Source of the DNA: Rikenellaceae bacterium
GTDB taxonomy: Bacteria > Bacteroidota > Bacteroidia > Bacteroidales > UBA932
Assembly: GCA_003513895.1 (NCBI GenBank)
Contig: DOSU01000079.1
Coordinates: forward strand, 7,716-16,023
Reading direction: 5' to 3'
Length of the DNA stretch: 8,308 nucleotides
A program made the translations under genes and the position numbers. Of the stretch, positions 1 to 5,713 are shown piece by piece. The notes beneath the pieces were generated by a model. The model saw only the letters and a program-made list of their open reading frames with translations, searched no databases and was not told where the DNA came from. The first letter of the stretch is position 1, and every line of letters begins with the position of its first letter.

Positions 1-154
1 CACATGAAATATATCTTCCCAGCACTTTAGCAAAGTTTTCAACATCCGGGCCATTAATGAAAAGACAAGAGTCCATTACACCCTTGACTGCCGAATCGAT
101 TTCTTCCTTAATGTTATTGTACTGACTCTTCAGGTCCAACATTTGAATATCCAT
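1..154 (-). CDS. DegT/DnrJ/EryC1/StrS family PLP-dependent aminotransferase, N-terminal part (runs off the left edge)
   Basis: Reading the minus strand from the ATG at 154 gives 51 open codons to the window edge. The peptide starts MDIQMLDLKSQYNNIKEEID and continues through CLFINGPDVENF. The pattern of a start followed by MxDLKxQY, then a short helix and a FINGPxVxxF block, is the N-terminus of the DegT/DnrJ/EryC1/StrS family. These are PLP enzymes that transfer an amino group to keto-sugars made for surface polysaccharide or glycoprotein glycans. The PLP lysine and the rest of the protein lie outside the window, so the exact sugar substrate cannot be given. The start at 154 fits the family because only four residues precede the MxDLK block. 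An ATG at 158 is in another frame. The gene is divergent from rpiB and has its own good promoter (box at 175-182). Confidence 0.85.
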   Translation of the reverse strand, partial: MDIQMLDLKSQYNNIKEEIDSAVKGVMDSCLFINGPDVENFAKVLGRYISC

Positions 155-174
155 ACATAGCTTCGTTTAAAGAA

Positions 175-204
175 CAAATGTAGTAAATATCTTACCCTGA
201 GCAA
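175..204 (-). promoter_or_regulatory. Bacteroidetes-type promoter for the minus-strand aminotransferase gene
   Basis: On the minus strand, TTG at 204-202 is followed by exactly 19 bases and then TACATTTG at 182-175. This matches the Bacteroidetes sigma-ABfr consensus (TTG or TTTG near -33, TAnnTTTG near -7) with normal spacing. Transcription would begin near 168-170, leaving a leader of about 15 nt before the ATG at 154. This is a consensus match only. Confidence 0.65.
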
Positions 205-215
205 TAATAAAATGT

Positions 216-223
216 TACCTTTG
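216..223 (+). promoter_or_regulatory. Probable -7 element of the rpiB promoter
   Basis: TACCTTTG is a full match to the Bacteroidetes -7 consensus TAnnTTTG, 15 bases before the rpiB ATG. No clear TTTG is found at the expected -33 distance; the nearest is TTA at 192-194. The implied transcript has a very short leader of roughly 10 nt. The -33 zones of this promoter and the opposite one (TTG at 204-202) are interleaved, so the two directions could interfere. Confidence 0.5.
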
Positions 224-238
224 GGCAAAATTTAAAAA

Positions 239-673
239 ATGGGAAAACTTATCGGAATAGCTGCAGATCATGCAGGTTACGAACTGAAAGAGATTCTTAA
301 AACCGAGTTAGTCCAAATGGGTTATGAAGTAAAGGATTTTGGGACAAACTCCGCCGAAAGTATGGACTATCCCGATGTGGCGCACCCGCTCGCACTTGCA
401 GTTTCAAAAGGTGAAATTCCTGTTGGTATCACAATATGCGGCTCCGGAAACGGAATCAGCATGACAGCCAACAAACATGCAGGAGTAAGAGCAGCTCTTT
501 GCTGGACACCTGAGATTGCCCGCCTGGCAAAAACTCATAACAATGCAAACATTTTAAGTCTTCCGGCAAGATTCATTTCGACAGCCACAGCAAAGGAGAT
601 ACTTGCAACATTTCTTAAATCGGAATTTGAAGGAGGAAGACATCAGAAAAGAATTAACAAAATAGACTGCTGA
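239..673 (+). CDS. rpiB: Ribose-5-phosphate isomerase B (RpiB/LacAB family)
   Basis: This 144-residue cytosolic enzyme would interconvert ribose 5-phosphate and ribulose 5-phosphate in the non-oxidative pentose phosphate pathway. Its length is typical for RpiB. Visible hallmarks are the substrate-binding D10-H11 in AADHAG, DYPD at 43-46, and the ICGSGNGIS loop with the catalytic Cys67. There is also H100 in THNNAN, and the C-terminal EGGRHQKR with R134 and R138, which in the family bind the phosphate. All catalytic positions are intact. Some family members prefer allose 6-phosphate, but nothing nearby suggests that. The ATG at 239 follows an A/T-rich leader, is 15 bases after a -7 box, and gives the family N-terminus. 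The stop codon overlaps an in-frame upstream ATG of truB (TGATG at 671-675), so the two genes are probably co-transcribed. Confidence 0.95.
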   Translation: MGKLIGIAADHAGYELKEILKTELVQMGYEVKDFGTNSAESMDYPDVAHPLALAVSKGEIPVGITICGSGNGISMTANKHAGVRAALCWTPEIARLAKTHNNANILSLPARFISTATAKEILATFLKSEFEGGRHQKRINKIDC

Positions 674-738
674 TGCCTATAATTAATTTGTACTCCAAAA
701 TTGAAAAACCAATTGAAGCTATTTCTGTTTTAGGAAGC

Positions 739-1425
739 ATGGAGGAGTATCCTTCGGGGTTTGTCATTTCGGTAGATAAGCCATACAGGTGGACTTCGGC
801 AGATGTTGTAAGAAAAATCAAATTTCGCCTGCAAAGGTCTTTTGGTTTAAAAAACATAAAAGTGGGTCACGCAGGTACGCTCGATCCGCTTGCTACCGGG
901 ATTTTACTCATTTGCGTGGGTAAAGCAACAAAAGTTGCAGAGCAACTTCAGGCTCAACCAAAAGAATACATAGCAGGTATCCGTTTCGGAGCCACAACCC
1001 CTTCGTTCGATCTTGAAAAAGAGATTGACAACCACTTCCCCTGGGAACATATCACTCAGGAGTTAATCGAGAGCAAACTGCCACAATTTATTGGAGAGAT
1101 TGATCAGATACCTCCAGTCTTCTCCGCAAAGTTTATTGACGGCAGCAGAGCCTATGACCTTGCTCGTGCCGGCATAGAGACAATTATGAAACCTTCAAGG
1201 GTAACAATTTATGGCCTTCAGCTGATTTCATTCGACGGACAGGAACTCAAAATTGCTGTCAAATGCAGTAAGGGAACTTATATCCGGTCTTTTGCAAGAG
1301 ATATTGGCGAAGCCTGTGGAAGCGGAGCACATCTTGTTAGTCTTGTAAGAACGGTTTCCGGATCTTTTGGAGTGGATAATGCCCTTTCAATGGAGAATAT
1401 TGAAGATATTTTCAAAATTTCCTGA
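739..1425 (+). CDS. truB: tRNA pseudouridine(55) synthase TruB, short form without PUA domain
   Basis: TruB converts U55 in the T-loop of tRNAs to pseudouridine. The block KVGHAGTLDPLATGIL carries the catalytic aspartate. Counted from the ATG at 739, this is D49, with Y77 in KEYIAGI and R183 in KGTYIRS. These are within a residue or two of the E. coli positions (D48, Y76, R181). KPYRWTS at 14-20 and QIPPVFSAK are further family motifs. The protein is 228 aa, against about 314 in E. coli, and lacks a C-terminal PUA domain, as is usual in Bacteroidetes. The reading frame is open back to an ATG at 673 that overlaps the rpiB stop and would add 22 residues. I prefer 739 because the distance to KP then fits the family and AGGA lies just upstream. 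The 673 start, coupled to rpiB, cannot be excluded. Confidence 0.92.
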   Translation: MEEYPSGFVISVDKPYRWTSADVVRKIKFRLQRSFGLKNIKVGHAGTLDPLATGILLICVGKATKVAEQLQAQPKEYIAGIRFGATTPSFDLEKEIDNHFPWEHITQELIESKLPQFIGEIDQIPPVFSAKFIDGSRAYDLARAGIETIMKPSRVTIYGLQLISFDGQELKIAVKCSKGTYIRSFARDIGEACGSGAHLVSLVRTVSGSFGVDNALSMENIEDIFKIS

Positions 1426-1460
1426 GTTTTCTCAATATTTCTGAAACTTTTTTCCAATAA

Positions 1461-1490
1461 TTGCGTATAATAAAAACGTTGTCAACTTTT
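1461..1490 (+). promoter_or_regulatory. Possible weak promoter for queA
   Basis: TTG at 1461-1463, a 19-base spacer and CAACTTTT at 1483-1490 give the Bacteroidetes promoter spacing with a -7 box differing at two of its six fixed positions. It lies in the 78-bp A/T-rich gap between truB and queA, 13 bases before the queA ATG. An imperfect dyad centred on T1482 (GTTG-T-CAAC flanked by A and T runs) overlaps the box. The evidence is weak and queA may instead be read through from rpiB-truB. Confidence 0.3.
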
Positions 1491-1503
1491 TTAAAGATCA
1501 ATT

Positions 1504-2553
1504 ATGAAACTATCTCAGTTTAATTACAATCTCCCCTTAGAATTAATTGCAAAATATCCGTCCAAATATCGCGATGAGTCGAGACTTCTCGTGCTTAACA
1601 AAAAAACGGGTGAAATTGAGCACAAAAATTTCAAGGATCTCCTCGATTATTGCAACGAGGACGATATTTTTATTTTTAATAATACTAAAGTTTTCCCTGC
1701 AAGATTATATGGGAACAAGGAGAAAACAGGGGCTGAGATTGAAGTTTTTCTGCTCAGAGAACTCAATGCCGAACAAAAACTATGGGATGTACTTGTAGAC
1801 CCTGCAAGAAAGATAAGAATCGGAAACAAACTCTACTTCGGCGAAAACGACTCTCTTGTTGCCGAAGTAATAGACAATACAACCTCCAGAGGCCGAACCC
1901 TGCGCTTTCTTTTTGACGGAAGTCACGAAGAGTTCAAGGCAACTCTGTTCCGTCTTGGAGAGATGCCTATTCCAAAATGGATTAGGGCAAAAGCCGAAAA
2001 CATCGATAATGAAAGATATCAGACTATATATGCCCTTCATGAAGGTGCAGTAGCCGCTCCGGCAGCCGGACTACACTTTAGCAGGGAGCTTCTCAAAAGA
2101 ATGGAAATAAGAGGCATAAACACGACTCAGATTACACTTCATATGGGACTTGGGCACTTCCGTACGGTAGATGTCGAAGATTTATCCAAACACAAAATGG
2201 ATTCCGAGCAAATGATTGTTTCCGAGGAGTCTTCAAATGATATTAATAAGGCAAAACTGAACGGCAAGAAGGTTTTTGCTGTAGGAATTACAGTATTAAG
2301 GGCAGTAGAAACAGCTGTTACTACTCAAAGTAGAATAAAACCATATAGCGGATGGACCAATAAGTTTATTTTTCCGCCTCATGCCTTTTCAATTCCCGAT
2401 GCGCTTATTTCAAATTTCCACCTGCCTCAGTCCACAATGCTTATGACAGTTTCTGCTTTCGGCGGATACGACAATGTCATGAGAGCATACAATGTGGCAA
2501 TAAAAGAGGGGTATAAATTCGGTACATATGGCGACGCAATGCTAATAATCTGA
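1504..2553 (+). CDS. queA: S-adenosylmethionine:tRNA ribosyltransferase-isomerase QueA
   Basis: QueA transfers and isomerises the ribosyl part of SAM onto preQ1-modified tRNA (position 34), forming epoxyqueuosine. The 349-aa length is normal. Family blocks appear in order: LIAKYPSKYRDESRLLVL (14-31), FNNTKVFPARLYG (58-70), LWDVLVDPARKIRIG (93-107), LGEMPIP (151-157), ERYQTIYA (170-177), GAVAAPAAGLHFS (181-193), TLHMGLG (211-217), GWTNKFIFPP, SNFHLPQSTMLM and the C-terminal YGDAMLI. It closely resembles Bacteroidales QueA, which fixes the start at 1504. Oddity: three normally conserved threonines are replaced. A187 sits in APxAGLHF, H218 in GLGxF and I262 in VGxTVxR. The rest is intact, so QueA function is still the best call, but altered activity or a diverged paralogue is possible. 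No other queuosine gene is in the window. Confidence 0.93.
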   Translation: MKLSQFNYNLPLELIAKYPSKYRDESRLLVLNKKTGEIEHKNFKDLLDYCNEDDIFIFNNTKVFPARLYGNKEKTGAEIEVFLLRELNAEQKLWDVLVDPARKIRIGNKLYFGENDSLVAEVIDNTTSRGRTLRFLFDGSHEEFKATLFRLGEMPIPKWIRAKAENIDNERYQTIYALHEGAVAAPAAGLHFSRELLKRMEIRGINTTQITLHMGLGHFRTVDVEDLSKHKMDSEQMIVSEESSNDINKAKLNGKKVFAVGITVLRAVETAVTTQSRIKPYSGWTNKFIFPPHAFSIPDALISNFHLPQSTMLMTVSAFGGYDNVMRAYNVAIKEGYKFGTYGDAMLII

Positions 2554-2578
2554 TAATTTTAAAAATAATATATCTGAT

Positions 2579-2605
2579 TATAGATTAAATTTATCTCAAT
2601 CTATA
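2579..2605. promoter_or_regulatory. Operator-like dyad overlapping the dprA promoter
   Basis: TATAGATT (2579-2586) and AATCTATA (2598-2605) are perfect inverted copies separated by 11 bases. The dyad covers the region between the expected -33 position and the -7 box at 2602-2609, where a repressor or activator dimer could act. It is A/T-rich, so chance is a real alternative. It has no T-run expected of a queA terminator. Confidence 0.35.
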
Positions 2606-2609
2606 TTTG
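2602..2609 (+). promoter_or_regulatory. Probable -7 element of the dprA promoter
   Basis: TATATTTG matches the Bacteroidetes -7 consensus TAnnTTTG exactly. The -33 element is poor (TTA at 2578-2580, 21-base spacer). Transcription would start around 2614-2617, a few bases before the large inverted repeat at 2620-2672. The whole untranslated leader, about 45 nt, would therefore lie in that repeat. Confidence 0.5.
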
Positions 2610-2619
2610 AGAACCCTGG

Positions 2620-2672
2620 CTTCGGAATACGATGTGTTAAATTTACAGTAAAAAACACAATGTATTCCGAAG
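2620..2672 (+). promoter_or_regulatory. Long inverted repeat enclosing the dprA start codon (candidate RNA hairpin)
   Basis: The left arm CTTCGGAATAC (2620-2630) and right arm GTATTCCGAAG (2662-2672) pair perfectly over 11 bp. Inside them are a possible G-U pair, one A-A mismatch and a second perfect 6-bp stem, TGTGTT (2633-2638) with AACACA (2654-2659). TTTA and TAAA in the loop could add a little more pairing. The dprA ATG (2660-2662) lies in the right arm, and codons 1 to 5 form part of the stem. In mRNA this would hide the start region from the ribosome. The repeat is not followed by a good T-run, only ATCTTTTA, so a simple terminator is unlikely, though attenuation or DNA-level protein binding remains possible. 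Confidence 0.6.
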
Positions 2673-3769
2673 ATCTTTTATATGTGGTTGCGCTTAATAC
2701 TATTTTCAAATACCGGCCGGATTTGTCCAAATCAATAATTGAGAATCTCGGTTCGGCCAGAGCTCTGTTCTATCTGAAAAAAGAGGAGCTGGAGGAAATT
2801 TTCGGAAGGAACAGGGGATTTATAGATTACGTTTTGGACAAATCCCTCCTGGATAAAGCAGAAAAAGAGGTTGAATGGTGCCGGGAAAAGGGGATAAAAA
2901 TTCTTTGTCACACCCACTCATCATATCCTGTTCGTCTTAAAGATTGTTGTGATGCACCGGTTTTACTCTATTCGTTTGGGGAAGCAAACTTCAACTACAA
3001 TAAAACAATTGCAATAGTTGGCACCAGAAGGGCAACATCTTATGGAATGAAAAATTGCAGAACAATTATTGAAGATCTCTCGGCAAGTGGCTGCAATCCT
3101 GTTATTGTGAGCGGGCTCGCATTCGGAATAGATATATGCGCCCACAAAGCAGCCCTTGAATTTGGCTTAAATACTGTTGCGGTTCTCGCTACGCCGCTTG
3201 ATCAGATATATCCTTCCCAGCATCATTATCATGCAGCAAAAATATCCAGGCAGGGCTCTCTCATAACAGAATTCGCAAGGGGTTCGGAATCATACAAACT
3301 GAATTTTTTGCAAAGAAACCGGATTATTGCAGGAATGTCGGCAGCAACAATTGTTATAGAATCGGGAGAAAAAGGGGGCTCTCTCATTACGGCACAACTT
3401 GCACACTCATATTCAAGAGAACTTTTTGCGCTCCCGGGAAGAGTTTCCGACACCTTTTCCAAAGGTTGCAATAAACTTATCTTAAAAAACATGGCGACAA
3501 TATTTACATGTACACAAGACTTTCTTACAACAATGGGGTGGATCACCGAAACAAAAACTACAGGCTCCGCACAGAAGAAATTGTTTTATACCGATGATCC
3601 CGAAAAAGAAAAAATATTAGTAGCTTTGAGGAAGAATACCGAACTGAATATGGATGAATTACACAGGATTACCGGACAAAGAATCCAGGATTTGCCCGGA
3701 ATGCTGCTTGAACTTGAAATGGACGGAATTGTAAATTCATCCCCCGGCAATATCTACTCGCTCTCTTAA
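2660..3769 (+). CDS. dprA: DNA-processing protein DprA (Smf)
   Basis: DprA binds single-stranded DNA and loads RecA during transformation and recombination in the cytoplasm. The 369-aa protein has a diverged N-terminal helical region (1-70), then the Rossmann-like DprA core. The core shows AIVGTRRATSYG (118-129), VSGLAFGIDICAH (150-162), LDQIYPSQH (180-188), QGSLITEF (198-205), FLQRNRIIAGMS (216-227) and GGSLITAQLA (239-248). A C-terminal winged-helix domain (about 310-369, LNMDELHRITG to IYSLS) completes it. Core motifs are intact. The helix-hairpin-helix glycines usual near the N-terminus (GIG type) are missing, replaced by a segment reading IFKYRPDLSK. The ATG at 2660 gives the normal family beginning but is enclosed in an inverted repeat, which suggests controlled translation. 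tatD follows after 14 bases, so the two probably share a transcript. No other competence gene is present. Confidence 0.94.
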   Translation: MYSEDLLYVVALNTIFKYRPDLSKSIIENLGSARALFYLKKEELEEIFGRNRGFIDYVLDKSLLDKAEKEVEWCREKGIKILCHTHSSYPVRLKDCCDAPVLLYSFGEANFNYNKTIAIVGTRRATSYGMKNCRTIIEDLSASGCNPVIVSGLAFGIDICAHKAALEFGLNTVAVLATPLDQIYPSQHHYHAAKISRQGSLITEFARGSESYKLNFLQRNRIIAGMSAATIVIESGEKGGSLITAQLAHSYSRELFALPGRVSDTFSKGCNKLILKNMATIFTCTQDFLTTMGWITETKTTGSAQKKLFYTDDPEKEKILVALRKNTELNMDELHRITGQRIQDLPGMLLELEMDGIVNSSPGNIYSLS

Positions 3770-3783
3770 CTACCAGATTAGTA

Positions 3784-4557
3784 ATGCATCAATACATCGA
3801 CACTCACATACATTTATATGACAGTGATTTCACTCCGGATCTCAAAGATGTTATTGAGAGAGCAGTTCAAAACAAGGTAACAAGATGCATTCTTCCTGCA
3901 ATTGACAAAAGTTGCCAGAAACCGCTCCTGGACACAGTAGCAAAATTCCCGGACAATCTCTTTCCTGCTACCGGCCTTCACCCCACTTCCGTAAAAGAGG
4001 ACTGGGAAGATGAGTTATCATTTGTATACGAATCAGTTGCTACAAAAAAATATGTTGCTATTGGAGAAATTGGCTTGGACGGATACTGGTCAAAGGATTT
4101 TATAAATGAACAGGCCATTGCATTTGAAAAGCAGCTGGAGCTTGCTTCAAAGTATAATCTTCCTGTAATTATCCATTCCAGAGATGCAACAGAGGATATC
4201 CTTAAAGTGCTGGAAAAATGCCGAAATTTCAATTTAAAAGGGGTCTTTCACGCATACTCCGGAAGTTACGAAACCTTTTGCCGAATTCAGAAAACAGGTA
4301 ATTTTCTGGTAGGAATAGGAGGTGTAATAACTTTCAAAAATGCTTCTATTGCAGGGACTGTTAAAAAAATTGGACTTGAAAACATTGTTCTTGAAACCGA
4401 TGCTCCCTGGCTTGCGCCGGTACCGTTCAGGGGAAAAAGAAATGAACCGGCATACATCCAAATAATTTCGGAAAAAATGGCTGAGTTGATGGAAAAGGAT
4501 GTTGACGAAATAGCCGAAATTACAACAGGAAATGCCGAAAGACTATTTAATTTGTAA
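3784..4557 (+). CDS. tatD: TatD family metal-dependent hydrolase / DNase
   Basis: This cytosolic TIM-barrel metalloenzyme belongs to the amidohydrolase superfamily. TatD members act as DNases, some with 3'-5' exonuclease activity. All metal ligands are visible: H8 and H10 in DTHIH, E95 in GEIGLD, H131 in IIHSRDA, H156 in FHAYSG and D206 in LETDAPWL. At 257 aa it has the usual length, ending in the family's GNAERLF. The start at 3784 places the HxH motif at the very N-terminus as expected. It lies 14 bases after dprA and 18 bases before ansA, consistent with a dprA-tatD-ansA operon; pairing with dprA suits a DNA-processing role, though this is inferred. Family members are hard to tell apart by sequence, so the substrate (DNA or other) is not proven. 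Confidence 0.92.
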   Translation: MHQYIDTHIHLYDSDFTPDLKDVIERAVQNKVTRCILPAIDKSCQKPLLDTVAKFPDNLFPATGLHPTSVKEDWEDELSFVYESVATKKYVAIGEIGLDGYWSKDFINEQAIAFEKQLELASKYNLPVIIHSRDATEDILKVLEKCRNFNLKGVFHAYSGSYETFCRIQKTGNFLVGIGGVITFKNASIAGTVKKIGLENIVLETDAPWLAPVPFRGKRNEPAYIQIISEKMAELMEKDVDEIAEITTGNAERLFNL

Positions 4558-4575
4558 ATCCAATCAATATAATAA

Positions 4576-5610
4576 ATGAACTCTTCAATTCTTTTAATTT
4601 ATACAGGAGGCACAATAGGGATGAAGCAGGATCCTGAAACAGGTGCTCTAATACCCTTTAACTTTAATGAAATCCTGCGTGAAGTCCCGGAACTGAAAAA
4701 ATTCGGATGCAAAATTGATACTTTTTCATTCGAACCTCCTATAGACTCATCGGACATACAGACAGACTTCTGGGTTGAGATTGCCAAGCTTATTAAGAAG
4801 AATTATAAATCGTATGACGGGTTTGTAATTCTCCACGGCACAGATACTATGTCATATTCTGCATCCGCTCTTAGTTTCATGCTGGAAAATCTTGAAAAAC
4901 CTGTAATTTTTACAGGAAGTCAGCTTCCAATTGGAATGCTTAGAACAGATGGAAAAGAGAACCTGATATCTTCCATAGAAATTGCTGCCGCAAAAGATTC
5001 CAACGGAAGGGCAATAGTGCCGGAAGTGTGCATATATTTTGAAAACCGGCTTTATCGGGGCAACCGCACAACTAAGTACAACGCCGAAGATTTCCGTGCA
5101 TTCCGCTCTGCCAACTATCCTGTTCTTGCCGAAATTGGAATTCACATTAAGTACAACACTTCATACATTAGATATCCCGAGACATGGAACAACGAACTGT
5201 CAATTAAAACGAATCTTGGTACTTCATTAGCTATATTAAAAATATTCCCGGGGATGTCTAAGGAGATGGTTGAACCCATATTGAACATTAAAGGGCTCAA
5301 GGCTCTCATTTTAGAAACATACGGTTCCGGAAATGCACCAACAGCCGAATGGTTCATTAATCTGCTTAAGGATGCGATAGCCAATGGTCTTGTTATATTG
5401 AACATAACTCAATGCCATGCAGGTAAAGTCGATATGGATGCATACTCAACCGGAATACTACTGAAAAAGATAGGCGTTATAGGAGGATTCGACAGTACAA
5501 CAGAGGCTTCAATTACAAAATTATTTTTTATACTTGGACACACAAGTGATATACAGGAAATTAAAAGAATGTTAAAAAATAATATGCGGGGGGAAATCTC
5601 AAACAATTAG
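4576..5610 (+). CDS. ansA: Type I (cytoplasmic) L-asparaginase
   Basis: The enzyme hydrolyses L-asparagine to aspartate and ammonia. Its 344 aa and lack of a signal peptide indicate the cytoplasmic type I form (E. coli AnsA is about 338 aa). The nucleophile T13 lies in the IYTGGTIGM signature near the N-terminus. The second catalytic pair T89-D90 lies in ILHGTDTMSYSASAL. FTGSQLPIGMLRTDGKENL (112-130) and LILETYGSGNAP are further conserved blocks. The ATG at 4576 gives the family start directly before the first strand and follows an A/T-rich leader. It is 18 bases after tatD and probably read from the same transcript. An A/T-only hairpin (5617-5634) follows the stop but is too weak to count as a terminator. 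Substrate preference over glutamine cannot be judged from sequence alone. Confidence 0.93.
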   Translation: MNSSILLIYTGGTIGMKQDPETGALIPFNFNEILREVPELKKFGCKIDTFSFEPPIDSSDIQTDFWVEIAKLIKKNYKSYDGFVILHGTDTMSYSASALSFMLENLEKPVIFTGSQLPIGMLRTDGKENLISSIEIAAAKDSNGRAIVPEVCIYFENRLYRGNRTTKYNAEDFRAFRSANYPVLAEIGIHIKYNTSYIRYPETWNNELSIKTNLGTSLAILKIFPGMSKEMVEPILNIKGLKALILETYGSGNAPTAEWFINLLKDAIANGLVILNITQCHAGKVDMDAYSTGILLKKIGVIGGFDSTTEASITKLFFILGHTSDIQEIKRMLKNNMRGEISNN

Positions 5611-5641
5611 TTGGAATTAAAAAAATCTTTTTAAATTGCAC

Positions 5642-5649
5642 GATATTTG
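5642..5649 (+). promoter_or_regulatory. Possible -7 element of the exbB operon promoter
   Basis: GATATTTG differs from the TAnnTTTG consensus only at its first base and lies 64 bases before the exbB ATG, in the 103-bp ansA-exbB gap. No TTTG is found at the usual -33 distance, only a TTA at 5618-5620 with a 21-base spacer. A separate promoter here is plausible because the gene function changes, but the match is imperfect. Confidence 0.35.
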
Positions 5650-5713
5650 ACCCAAACAGGAAACAAATAACTATTTAAATACATTGTTTAATACTTTAAT
5701 CATTCAAAAATTT

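Noticed and set aside
683..690. TTAATTTG as a promoter for truB
   Set aside because: It misses the conserved A at the second position and has no TTG at the proper upstream distance; read-through from rpiB is simpler.
1423..1434. TGAG-TTTT-CTCA hairpin at the truB stop as a terminator
   Set aside because: The stem is only 4 bp and is followed by mixed sequence rather than a T-run.
5617..5634. TTAAAAA / TTTTTAA hairpin after ansA as a terminator
   Set aside because: The 7-bp stem is entirely A/T with no G-C pairs, so it would be unstable, and no separate T-run follows.
5684..5713. Upstream TTG start for exbB
   Set aside because: It adds ten residues before a normal MKK signal-like start, and the ATG at 5714 follows an A/T-rich leader as elsewhere in the window.
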